Below are positions 45,401 to 56,605 of a stretch of DNA of 64,000 nucleotides, in pieces. Under the pieces are notes generated by a model that was given only the letters and a program-made list of their open reading frames with translations, did not search any database and was not told the origin of the DNA. Numbering within the stretch: the first letter of the stretch is position 1; each line of letters begins with the position of its first letter. A program made the position numbers and the translations under genes. Source of the DNA: Blepharisma japonicum (lineage: Eukaryota > Ciliophora > Heterotrichea > Heterotrichida > Blepharismidae); the NCBI GenBank assembly GCA_949751835.1, contig CATKHK010000075.1:62001-126000 (forward strand), read 5' to 3'.

Positions 45401-48400
45401 AATCAAACATTATTTCATTTGTTTCAGTGCATAAACTTGTCGATGCTTCATAACCACTTGGGCAATATGGTAAACACAATCCATGCACAAAATAATAGCC
45501 AGAAGCACATGTTGAGCATTCATAAAAATTAATTCCTATACATATTTTGCATGAGCTATAGCAAAGTATACAGGATTCAGTAGCAGTATCCCAAGAATAA
45601 CCATCATCACATAAGCATTTCTCAGAATCTAACCCTTCACTTCAAGAAGAGCAAAATTTTTTCTCATATATATATATCGAGTAAGGTTATAACAAAATTT
45701 ATATATTATCTTTATATTGATTTGCTATTGAGGGTATTTTAGATTAAGACAAGTTTTATAATTTATAAAGATATTTACTAATTGGCAAGATGATAGACAT
45801 AATGTAATTTAATCTTTATACTAAATGAGCATTAGGCCGGCACGATATACAATTTCCATTGTAATCATGGCATTCATAACAGATTACATCATCACATAAG
45901 TTACAATTTATGTCAACCCTTGCACAGCCAATAGATGCACATCCTGAGTCGCAATCTACACAGATTGTCCCGTCCCAATATTTGGAGATTGGACAATTAG
46001 CCAAGCATGACCCAGAATTATTTGTAGGGCATTGAGAGCAACTAGAGCAGGATGTTTCGTATAGAGTTAATGGATATTTTACTATGTTGAAGACTTTTAA
46101 GTCTCATAAAAATCCTGAAAAATAATCTCCTAAAGTAGAAGATGTAGTATAATGAGCTCCTATTAGAGTTGTGGATGAAGTTTGGATATCCTCAAATCAT
46201 ATGGTGGTAAAATAGTATCGTCTGAATTAATCTCGGATAGAACTAACAAGATTTGGCTTTGGATATTAGGAGCTATAGAGTTTTTGCTGCCACTTTTGAG
46301 GAGTTAGGCAGAATACGTGCAGCAGAACTTAAGTACAAGCGTGATACGTGCCTGTGAAAGCGGATGACCAGACTATGGTGTCTTTCTCCACTGCCTGAAA
46401 AAAGGGTGAAGTGTGAGAATGTTGGCGAAGTTGCTATTTTTAATTTAAAGGAAGTGCAACGTTGCAATTTATGATCTTTGTGGAGCTAAAATACCTTAAA
46501 CATTCATTAACTAAGTAAGCATGTCCTCAAACCAAGAAGTAGTTAGGTCTAGCGAGATATCAGTGACTGAATTCACATTGAAGCTTATAATCTGTGCAGG
46601 AGTAGATGAAATATCTGAGGAGACTATTATAAGATTTCATTGAGAGGTTAAAACTGTAGAAGAGCTTTTATAAGAGACCACGCTGCCATCATGCAGCTTT
46701 AAGGTAAGAATTGGATTATTGTCACTGAATATCCCAAGTTCTAAATAAATCACCACTGATAAGTCTTGCTTTGACAAAATTGCACTGCTTCCAGAACTTG
46801 GGTTAATTCATGCAGAAATCGTAAACTTTGGGGCAAAAAGCAATGAACTTGTCACAAACCTCATATAAGAAGTCCCTAAAAAGTAATATCCTCTGTATTC
46901 TGCTGCGTATGGATCTGTCGTATCATAATTCGGATAAAAGTTTGAGTTTTGGCCTGTTTGAATTAAAAAACCTGATTGGAGATCGGTTACTGTATCCATT
47001 ATCTGATGTGGCATCAAGTTAAATACAAATCCATTTAACAAATAATCCAAAATGCATTGATTTGAGGTTGCAGTATAACCAGTTGGGCAGTATTGAATGC
47101 ACAAATCTTGATATAGGCATATTTATAATAAATGGAAATTTTCTTATGATTCGCAGTTATTCATAATTAAGTTTGGCATTCTATTAAAAGTATTTAGGGG
47201 GGCATATATCTTTTTCCACTCTTTTTTCAATTAAATAAAGAATTCTTATCCAATTTATAGGGCATAATTTTTATTTTCAAAATAAAATTGTAAGATATAA
47301 TTTATGAAATTTATTGATTCAAAGCAAACTTTGTTTAAATCGTGTTCTATTTGCTTTTCACAATCTAAATTAAACAAATTATAGGTTATTTTGTGATTTT
47401 AGCCACATTAAATTGGATACCAAAGGTTATTGCATTTAATTTATTATTTTAAATTTTGTCTAATTCATTCACCAAAAATGAAAATTTTTGCGGATATTTT
47501 ATATCAATTTAAAGAGAAGGGTCAGCAAATATTTATTCGATTATAGGTTCTGCTTATATAGTGAATCTTGTCCCAACTATATACGTAAACAAAGATCCAG
47601 TTTGATAATCCTGACATCAAGCACATGGAAAGTGGAAGGAGTAGTGGTTTTCTGCCTGACACATTCGGGTAAGGTGGTCATTTAGGCAGAATGCTACCAA
47701 ATCAATTCAGGAAAAGCGAGATGATATTCGCATCTTTCCAGTGATTCTACTAATGTCCTCTTTTAGGCATCCTACCAGGCGAAAATGTGCAAACCCCAGA
47801 GCGATGCTAGATGCAACTGGACCAAGACAATCGCGTAGTAGGATACAAACGTGATAGATAACTATAATTAAAATTCGTAGATATTCTATCTATTAAAAAA
47901 ATGAATTATGCTCAATAAATCAGAAATTTTTCGCTATACATGGGTATAAATAACGAGAGGAAATACAAGATGTGCAGCTAGAAAATGTATAAGCTGAGCA
48001 GGATCCACATAAATTATAACATAAATCACAGGTTTCTGTATGGGTATTTCATAAAGCATTGGTATTGCATTCACAATTAGTGCCAACAAAGCCAGCATTT
48101 GTGATGCAGTCAATACAGGTTCCGGTAAAGGTTTCACAATGGTTGCATTCTTTATTTTTGCAAAGACTGCATGCTAAATCATTGACACATCCTTTATTGC
48201 ATGATATTTTGCAGCTGTTGCAAGATGTAGAATATTCAGAGAAGAGGCAATCACTTAAACAATTTTTATCAGATGGGCAGATAGTACAACCCGACGAACA
48301 TCCTGAGCTAAAATAGTCATCTCCTTGATTGGTACTTGTAATAAAAATTTTTAAGTTCCATATGTAACCTTTAAATCCTAAAGTATAATCCTCTTTGGCG

Positions 48401-51400
48401 CCAATTATAAGATTCCCTAAAGTATTATCTTTAAGATAGCTTCTAGTGGCTGATGTCGAGCTAATGATAAAGGAATTTCCAAGGTAGCATTGAACTTTGC
48501 TGTGTCCATTATTCAAAATTTCTACTGTATATGATAAGAAATTTCATGAATCAAAAATACTTGCAGCCCCACATGAGACTGCCAAATGATTTGTATCATG
48601 CAAAGTAATAGTAAGAATTGGAATTTCTGACTCTACTTAAGAAAAAAAATAGTAAAAATCCTAAAATTCAATTTAATCCTTTAAAAACTCTTTTTTTATA
48701 GAAACAGTTTTATTGATAATGCAATTCAATATAAGTAATGGTTATTGTATTTAACTTATAAGTATTTTTAGCATCATAATAATTAATTATTCTCTTTCAA
48801 ATTATTGTATAAAATTGAATTTTTTTAAAAAAAATTAACTTCTATAAAAAATAAGCAAAATATTTATTTCTGTTTGATCTTAAGTCGAGTGAAGAAAAAG
48901 CAGCATACAGATATGAAGTTCCTGAATAGTATTTAGTTAGCAAATATCCATCATTTATACCCTTTACCCATAAAGATAGAGTAAACCAAGGACTGAACTT
49001 GAAATTTTGCTCCATATAGCTTGTCCCAGTAAAATAATAGCCTCTTGATTTTGAAGGAATAGGATCATTTGCATCTCAGTCAGGGTATACATTTACATTA
49101 GAGCTCCCTACATTAAAGCCACTGACAGTATTTAGACAGACTTTATCGATTAAATTCATATATAGAACCATATCAGTAGTTGAATCAATTAAATCACAGG
49201 AGTTATTAGGATTCCCATTTGCTGCATACCCAGTTGGACAGTCTTGCTCACATAATCCTCCTATATAGTAATAAGATAAGCTACAAGAACTGCATTGATA
49301 ATAATTTACACCAGTACATGAAGAGCATCCTGAATAACATGCATTGCAAGAAAATCCATCATCAGACAAACCATATCCAGTAATGCAGCTGCAAGGAGTT
49401 CCACTCGCATGAGAAATGCATTGAGTGCAAGTCCCTGTTTCGAAATCTCCACATATATCGCATAATACATCATCACAAATATTACAAGTATCAGGTCTTC
49501 TGCATCCTTTATTGCATGTTCCTTTACATAAAGTATAAGCTGTTGAATAAAATTTGTCAATGTCACAGTTTCATAGACAAGAAGCATAATTTCCATTTCC
49601 ACAGATTTCATTTGAATAAAAACTAGTAAAATCTGTTATTGGAGCAACCCATAGTTTGAAATTATAAATAAATCCCTTGAAACTAGATGAGTTACTTTTA
49701 CCGATAAAAAGCGATTTGCCTACATCATCTCTGAAAAGGAGATTTTGGGAGACTACTGGAGTTCCTTGGACGTTGTTAACATAAACAGTTATAGTTGTGG
49801 CAGCAGCTGAGTGTGAGACTGTTAATGATATATAGCTTCATCCTGATATTCCAAAAGGCGCTGTCGATACTTGCTGAGTTGTGGCTGAAGGAGTTTGCAA
49901 TGTAATTTTAGCAACCCCATTTGAATTTATTATACGGTACATGTCCTTTCTACTGCATTAGATATATAATCCATAGTTAAAAAGAGTTAATAAATAGCTG
50001 ATTTGTCGATTAGAAACTAGCACATAAGTTTAAATTGGCATGGCCAAAACTTTCGGTTGAATTGAATTGAGATTAGTTTATTTTAGTCAAAAGGATGCAT
50101 AGGCTATACTACTGTTGAGTCTTTTTGCAAGATGTCACCAGGGCCAAAAATATTGGCCCAAAATCCAAGTGAGAAACTATGATATAAATAGATGGAGGAA
50201 GATCATTGCAAGTAGTTACCCCCTGAGAAATAAAGACCTCTTTTATACGCCGGAACAGGATCTATATTTACTTCTGGAGAATTAAAAAAATAATAAGAAA
50301 GCGCACTAGTCCCTGTTATGAACTGTCCATATTGGCCCCTAAAACTACCTTTAAACACTTCATTAATAACTTGACTAGATGCAGGGCTATTACAGCTTGC
50401 ATCGAACCCATAAGGACAAGCAAGCAAACAAACGTTACTTACTTTTCATATCCCTGTAATGCAGGCTTGGCACTCAAAGTAATAAGTTCCTAAATCTTCA
50501 CCATTAATATCGAGTTAAAATTTTTTTTATGAGTTAGATACTTTAAACATGAACAAAATTTGCAAAATATTTTTTTCAAAATTAATAAAATTATTTAAAT
50601 GATTATGATATTGTTTTATATCTGGAATGATTAAATTATTTAAATCTAATAAATTAATAAAATAGAATTTTTTTATAAAAGTTTAAATTTATATCTAGTC
50701 CAGTCTTTTAGTATTATTAAAACATCTTAAGATATCCTTTTGCTTATAAACTATAAACTCACAAATACGCCATAAATTGCATTTTATAAAAATATTATAT
50801 AATTTCATATAAAACTTAATGACTATTACTATTCTAACTAAAATATTTGATATAATTCTTTGCAATACTTGTTGACTTATAATTCACAAGATAAATTCTA
50901 ATTTTAATATTTATTAAAAAGAAATTAAGCATTTCACACAAAGACTATCACAGAGCTCACAAGATTGAGAGGAATGGATCCAAAAAGCTGCATCTTTGCA
51001 AGCACAAGTATTTCCTGTTATAATCTCTGCATTGACTATACAATGAGTGCAATCCCCAGTGAATGTTGTGCAAGTGTCACATTCTTTTGCTTTACAAAGT
51101 CTGCAGGTATCTCAGCTTCTGCATCCATAAGAGCATGAAAGCGTGCTATCGCAAGTTTGGCAGCCACTATCATAATATTGTCCGAATAAGCATGAACCAG
51201 GACAAAGCTGTTCTGAAGGGCAACCTGAGCTGCAAGATGAAGGACAGCCTGTTGTTATCCATTCAGAAGCTTGGTAGGTATTTTTATTATAGATTTTCAC
51301 ACTTCATAAAAAGCCTTCGAAGCTGTTTGCTATTGAAGAATATCCAAATAATAATGATCCAGAATCAATAAAAGGCTTCGCATGAGTAGAAGTTTGAGTT

Positions 51401-54400
51401 GTCGGTGCTGCATCCCCATCTAAGTAAAGTGAAATTGTGGTGTAGCCAGCCAAAATATTTCCTGTATAAGCTAAATTATGCCAGCTGCCAAATAATGATG
51501 ATGAAATTGTTATAGAAATACTTGAGCCATCTTTTAAAGTGACCACAGCTATTGAGTATCCATTTGTATCAAATTGAATTCCAAACATTTCAGTAGATCC
51601 ATTTAATTTTACCAGCAAATATCCTAGGCTAATAGGCTTCACTCATATAGTAACTGTATAAAAAGGACTCATCATAAATGCGCCAGCATCCATGTATTTT
51701 CCGCTGGTAAAATAATATCCACGACTAATCGAAGGAATTGGATCACTTGAATCCCATGTAGGATATGCATTAGAGTTTGAAGAGCCAACTTGAACTGAGC
51801 TTAAATTATCTAGGTAAATTAAATTATGTAGGGATAACGACAAAGCACTATCATTGTTTCAATTGCAAACATTCGTAGGATCTGCTGTATAGCCTGTTGG
51901 GCAAGTAGTAAAGCACATATTAAAATATAAATAGTATCCAGGACTGCAGGAGATACAATTATAATAAGAAGTAGATGTGCAGTCATCGCACCCTGTTTCG
52001 CAGTCTTTAATGCAGGTATCACCTATAGAAGATGGTTTCCAACCTGCATTGCAAGTACAGCCTACCCCAGGGCCGCTTGCATTAGTGGCACATATTGAAC
52101 ATTTATTTAAAGTAAATCCTGAGCAGGTTTTACATAAAATATCATCACAATAGTTGCAAGATAAAGCTCTCCTGCACCCAAGAGAACAAGAACCTCCACA
52201 ATTTTGGCATGCCAAGCCATCATAGTACTGGTTGAAACTGCAAGACCATAAAGATGAAGTACTTAATGCAAGCTGTGCTGTAAAATCAATGATGGCTGTA
52301 TTTCACATAGTAATTGAATATATATATCCTGCAAAGGTTGAAGAGCTTGTACTTTTTCCAATATAAACAACATCACTAGACACATCTCTAAATATGTTAT
52401 TTGTGCTGGATGAGGCAGCACCATTATTAGTATTATAACGAGTCTGGATAGAAGTTGTGCCTTGTGAATAGGAAACTGTTAAGGATAGATATACCCATCC
52501 AGTAAAGCTTAAAGTTGCAGAAGTCACTGAGACTGTTGGATTTGTGATCAAAGGCTGCTCCAATACAATTGTAGCTGATCCTGAAGAATTTAATATAATT
52601 CTGCTATTTTTCTGGAAAACATCTCCAGCAATAATCACATATATCCATAGCCCTACAGAAAAATTGTGAGCCAGCAATAAATAATAGAATGGCAATATAT
52701 GCGAAATTTCCTTGTCTGGCTTATGTTTTTACCATAAGGATCACATTTAGCAGAGAATCTATATCCGACTACAAAGGGAAGGAGTGATAGCCCCATAGTC
52801 GAACCTTATAGCAGCGGAAGACTTAAGGTCTTACTATTTAGCACTCATCTTAGGCTGAACACTTGCAGGACGTGAATTAAGAGAAAAAACAAACGCTCAT
52901 TAAGACATTTAGTTACTGGTGGCAACATTGCTTTGGAAGGTCTATTCGTTTTTGGTCAGGCCCTTAATGTAATAGTTAGTTCAAATTATAAAAATAAGAG
53001 CATGGAATGTATGACTTTAAACATTTTATCTAATGTGAGCCAAATATATATTTGTTGTAGACACCAAATGGCAAGTGATTTTTTCTCTTTCCTTTTTGAA
53101 AGGTTGGCATTTGCTTCGAAAATTTGATCAATTTTTCAGTAATTTCTCTAAAATGCCTGATTTTGCAGGGTAAATTGAATAATCAAAATTTTTAGGAAAT
53201 TATAGCTGAAGATATGTAAACTTTCAAAAAATACAGAGCTAATAATATTTAGCCGACATCAAATATTTTCCACCTGAAAAATAAAGCCCTCTGTTATAAA
53301 CAGGCACAGGATCCTGTGTGTCTACAGTAGTAGAAAAATAATATGAGGCTGCTGATGAAGATGTCTGGAAAATGCCATAAGACCCTCCCCAATCTTGATA
53401 AAAAGACTGATCGACAATAGAAGATGTAGATATTGTACATGTTGGGGATGAATATGCATAGCCAAAAGGGCATTCATGTAAACATACAGTCCCAACAGCA
53501 ACTGCTGAGCTACTACATTGGCTGCATTCGTGATAATAAGTTTCAGCGCAGTCATCACAGAGACTGTCACATATTTCGCATGTTTGTGTGGGTTGGATCC
53601 AAAAAGCATTTAAGTTGCATTGGCATTGATCATTTCCCGAAGGAATATAAGCGTTTGTTATGCATCCAGAGCAGGCACCGTCAAATGCCGAACAAGCTGA
53701 GCATTCTTTTGCTTTGCATAAGCGGCAAGTTAAGAGGCTTCTACAACCATAGCTGCCTCCACAATTTTGTGAGGAATCGCATTGTTTGCAAGTCATATAG
53801 GAAGAATCATAATAGTACCCAAATTCACAACTGTCTGGGCAGAGCTTTTCTGAAGGGCATCCAGTTGAGCAGCTTGTTGGGCATCCAGAAGTAATCCATT
53901 CATCAAGGTAATGACCATTTTCATTAAAAATTTTAAGGCTCCATAAAAAGCCTGCAAAGCCATCTGCTCCAGAGTATTGCCCTATATACAAAGTGCCAGT
54001 ATCAATTAGCATCTTTGAATTTGTAGAGCTTTGGGTTGAGACGAAGGATCCATCCAAATAGTAAGAAATTTTCGTTTTGCCACTATTTAAATTCCCTTCA
54101 AATGCAATATTATGCCAATTTCCAGTAAAGATAGTGGTTGAATCAGCCAAAGTGACTGTTGAGGAGTCTTCTAAGACAAGGACAATTGAAATTTTCCCTG
54201 CTAGAAATAATATATTAATAAATTGGTTTGTCCCATCCGATTGAGAGAGCAGTTTCCCATCCCCTTTTTCTCTAACCCATAATGCTATTGAGTAAAATGG
54301 ATAAAGCTTAGCATTATTCAAAGTAATAGTCGAAGAGCTAGTAAAATAATAGCCTCTATATATACTAGGAATAGGATCACCTGCTTCAAACGTAGGGTAA

Positions 54401-56605
54401 GAATTGGAGTTACTAGAACCAATTGTTATGCTGGAATCTGTAGAACTGAGCTTAATAATGTTTTTAAGAGCTAAAGAATATATGACTGCAGATGATTGAA
54501 CACAGGAATTAGATGGATTTGGACTTGCTATATAACCTGTTGGGCAATCTAATAAGCAAAGTCCATTTAAATAGTAATAGCCGCTATCACATGACGTGCA
54601 TTGATAATATTGAGATCCTGAGCAATCATAGCATCCAGGAAAGCAATGCCAAACACAAGCAAACCCAGTTGATATATAATTAGTATTGCAATAACAAGCT
54701 GTAGCTCCTCCTCCAGTCGCATGATCAACACAAGTGATGCAATCCCCAGAATTAAAGCTGCTGCATACCTTACAAAGAGGATCGTAACAAATATTGCAAG
54801 AGGAAGCTCGAGTGCATCCTTTACTGCAGCCTGAACAAGCTTTACATTGGGAATCAGTTGTATCATAGTATTCGCCAAATGTACAAATTCCAAAACAACT
54901 GCTTCCACCTGAAGCACAATAATATGTACCTAGATATTCAAGCATAAAAGGTTTAAAGCTTACATTTCAGAGCTTAAAACTGTAGATAAACCCATTAAAG
55001 TAACTATTTCCTTGACCGATATAAAGGGTTGAAGCTGTAGATTCTCTAAAAATATAGCCTGGGGTTGTTGTTGTACCGGCGATAGCTAGATTATTTTGAT
55101 AAGGATTTATAGAGGTGGAATAGGATATGAATTCGACATTATAACAAATCAAAATCCAAACGCCACTTGTTATGCTCAAAGGATTGGAGGTTACTAATAT
55201 AAATATACTTTAAAATGGTAGCACGTATCTATTTCCATCTTTGCGCGAGGGCAAAGCAAACTAATTTCTTATACGAGGCATTGATGGCACATAAAACTAT
55301 TAAAAAGCTCGTCTTTAAAATCTTTATTACTAATATTGTTGTCAATGATGGACTTTGAAGAGTTAAAGTCATAGCTCCAGATCCTTGTATTCTCATTAGA
55401 CAAGATCCTAATGTTCCTTTTCCAACCAAATCATTAGTTGTAGATATGGAATATGTCCATAAGGCAATAGTGAAAGAATGTGAAAACCAAAGAGGCGTGC
55501 TTGAAGCCAAGTAATTCCCAGGACTTATGCCAGAAAAATATAATCCTTGAAAATATGAAGGAATCGGATCAACATTATCCGGACTCGCAAAGAACTGGTA
55601 AGTAGCAGCACTGCTTCCAGTATTAAAAATCCCATAACTACCAGCGAAATTTTGATTAAAGTTTAATCTGATGACTGGCGCACTATAGGTTGAGCATGAT
55701 GCACCTGTAAATCCATAAGGACAGCCTATTAAGCACACTGAGTCAATTAGATAGTATGAAGCCGATGAACAAGTATTGCAAGCAAATACTCCATCACCAT
55801 CGCAAACACTACAAAGTTGGTCACAGAGTTCGCAGGCAGGTGTTTTACTGTTAAAATAAAATTGAGAAGAAGTGCAAGCGCATTTCGAGTTAACTAAACT
55901 TGCACCAGGAACGCAATTAGAACAGACAGCGGAATATTGATTGCAGGTTACGCATAGTTGATCGTCACACATTGAGCAGTAATTAGCTTTTGAGCAGTCA
56001 CCTTTAACCAAAATTGTGTAGTTAATAATTGGATATTCTCCATCTATTACGGTAAAATAGATTGGAACTGCGTTGGCTGTCGCGAGTGTAATTGTTGAGC
56101 CATTAACTACTAGCTGTGTTCCTAAATTAGACAATGTAAAAGGAATATATGTTTCTAAAACTCTGCATCGAAATAGGCCATTAACACTAAGAATAAAAGT
56201 ACCTGCCATTCTAGCAGTAAACCTTGTTGCTCCACTTGATTCAGTACAAATTCCTAAAATTAAAACATAATTTGAATCTCCAGTTGTAATTGATAATGTA
56301 TAAGAAAAGCTGATTCTTGATACAAATGTTTTGGCAGGAGAAAGATTACTATACTTTCAATTATAGATACTTGAGCAATATAAAATACTATCAGCTGTTG
56401 CACTTGGACTATAAATTAAGGTATCTGCACCCATAGTTCATGCTTCTGGGGACATAGAAATTGGTGAACTTGACCCATGGTTGAAAGATAGAACGATATT
56501 GGATGCAACTAATGTTGAACTCGCTGAAGGTAAAAATTCAGCAAGATAAAGAAGTGAAAAACATAATGATGTTTTAAAGAGCAAATGAGACTCGAATATA
56601 GTCAT
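42462..56605 (-). CDS. Giant cysteine-rich, LamG/ConA-like repeat membrane protein (~3,692 residues) with nine IES-like inserts and one intron
   Basis: From ATG 56605 to TAG at 42462 the minus strand forms one frame once nine inserts (3,050 bp together) and a 15-nt intron are removed: 3,693 codons including stop, with all phases agreeing. The N-terminus looks like a signal peptide (KTSLCFSLLYLAEFLPSASS). The body alternates furin/GFR-like cysteine-rich blocks (CxxC every few residues, as in CDDCAETYYHECSQC) with jelly-roll lectin-like blocks (LYFSGGKYLM, FTIALWTY, TLYIG, FAGFLWSLKIF), about six or seven rounds. The end (about 43900-42640) has some eight TM segments, then a charged cytosolic tail. 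This plan fits the large GFR-domain surface proteins common in ciliates. Dozens of TGA codons are Trp. Which sub-domain binds what is unknown. An alternative reading as several truncated genes is less likely, because each join is in frame and completes a repeat. Confidence 0.82.
42856..43032. other. IES-like insert 9 of the giant gene (177 bp, TAAA/TTTA repeats)
   Basis: The plus-strand TTTA copies lie at 43033-43036 and 42856-42859. Deletion joins WSSMGLIL to KKLEIVQQITN in the membrane region. The interior has several stops in the gene's frame. Confidence 0.75.
43431..43445 (-). other. 15-nt spliceosomal intron
   Basis: On the minus strand it reads GTAATTTTTATGTAG and contains the only in-frame TAG in this part of the gene. 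Removal joins TALVLLN to FSMSNANQC within the membrane region. Confidence 0.85.
45667..45816. other. IES-like insert 8 of the giant gene (150 bp, TATA repeats)
   Basis: The deletion joins RPNAHLVY to EKKFCSSWSEG in frame at TATA. The right end lies in an alternating AT run, so the exact cut is uncertain by several bases. Both sides are cysteine-rich blocks. Confidence 0.68.
46189..46523. other. IES-like insert 7 of the giant gene (335 bp, TCCTCAAA repeats)
   Basis: TCCTCAAA lies at 46524-46531 and 46189-46196. Deletion gives SWFEDIQTSSTTLIG, the strand pair found in other lectin-like blocks. This repeat has no TA, but a TA-to-TA cut (46516-46517 to 46187-46188) also keeps the frame with two extra residues. 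The interior (46260-46480) is GC-rich. Confidence 0.78.
47112..47944. other. IES-like insert 6 of the giant gene (833 bp, TATA repeats)
   Basis: Joining at TATA (47945-47948 and 47112-47115) gives CISSRYLYQDLCIQYCPTGY, a perfect cysteine-rich repeat. It is the largest insert in this gene. Its middle (47500-47880) is markedly GC-richer than any neighbouring coding or intergenic DNA and has no recognised open frame, which suggests a transposon remnant. Confidence 0.8.
48634..48880. other. IES-like insert 5 of the giant gene (247 bp, TA-bounded)
   Basis: The join SSLDL to ESEIPILTI is in frame and gives a block length close to its paralogous block. A second TA 30 bp further would also keep frame. 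The interior is AT-rich with stops in all forward phases of the gene. Confidence 0.65.
49931..50106. other. IES-like insert 4 of the giant gene (176 bp, TA-bounded)
   Basis: The deletion joins GDILQKDSTVV to INSNGVAKI, parallel to GDVFQKNSRI and ILNSSGSATI in another block. The repeat is only TA, so the cut may be a few bases away (GTATA occurs at both ends in a different phase). Downstream phases up to 48881 agree with this join. Confidence 0.68.
50491..50925. other. IES-like insert 3 of the giant gene (435 bp, TTA/TA-bounded)
   Basis: Joining at TTA (plus-strand TAA 50926-50928 and 50491-50493) gives CVKCLGTYYFEC. The seven residues between Cys match CDDCAETYYHEC in another repeat of the same protein. 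The interior is very AT-rich. Confidence 0.75.
52680..53240. other. IES-like insert 2 of the giant gene (561 bp, AATAATA repeats)
   Basis: Repeat copies lie at 53241-53247 and 52680-52686. Deletion joins GGKYLMSAKYY to LLLAHNFSVGLW, the standard order seen in the other lectin-like blocks. The inside contains a GC-richer tract (52740-52870) unlike the flanking coding DNA and no open frame, suggesting decayed transposon sequence. Confidence 0.8.
55191..55326. other. IES-like insert 1 of the giant gene (136 bp, ten-base repeats)
   Basis: TTACTAATAT (plus strand) occurs at 55327-55336 and 55191-55200. Removing 136 bp, not a multiple of three, joins SPSLTTILV to TSNPLSITSGVW in frame. The perfect 10-bp repeat containing TA is the strongest in the window. 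Confidence 0.87.

Noticed and set aside
42462-56605. A cluster of about a dozen short separate cysteine-rich genes
   Set aside because: The pieces share one phase after removal of repeat-flanked segments, each join completes a known repeat of the protein, and only one piece has a signal peptide and only one a membrane end.
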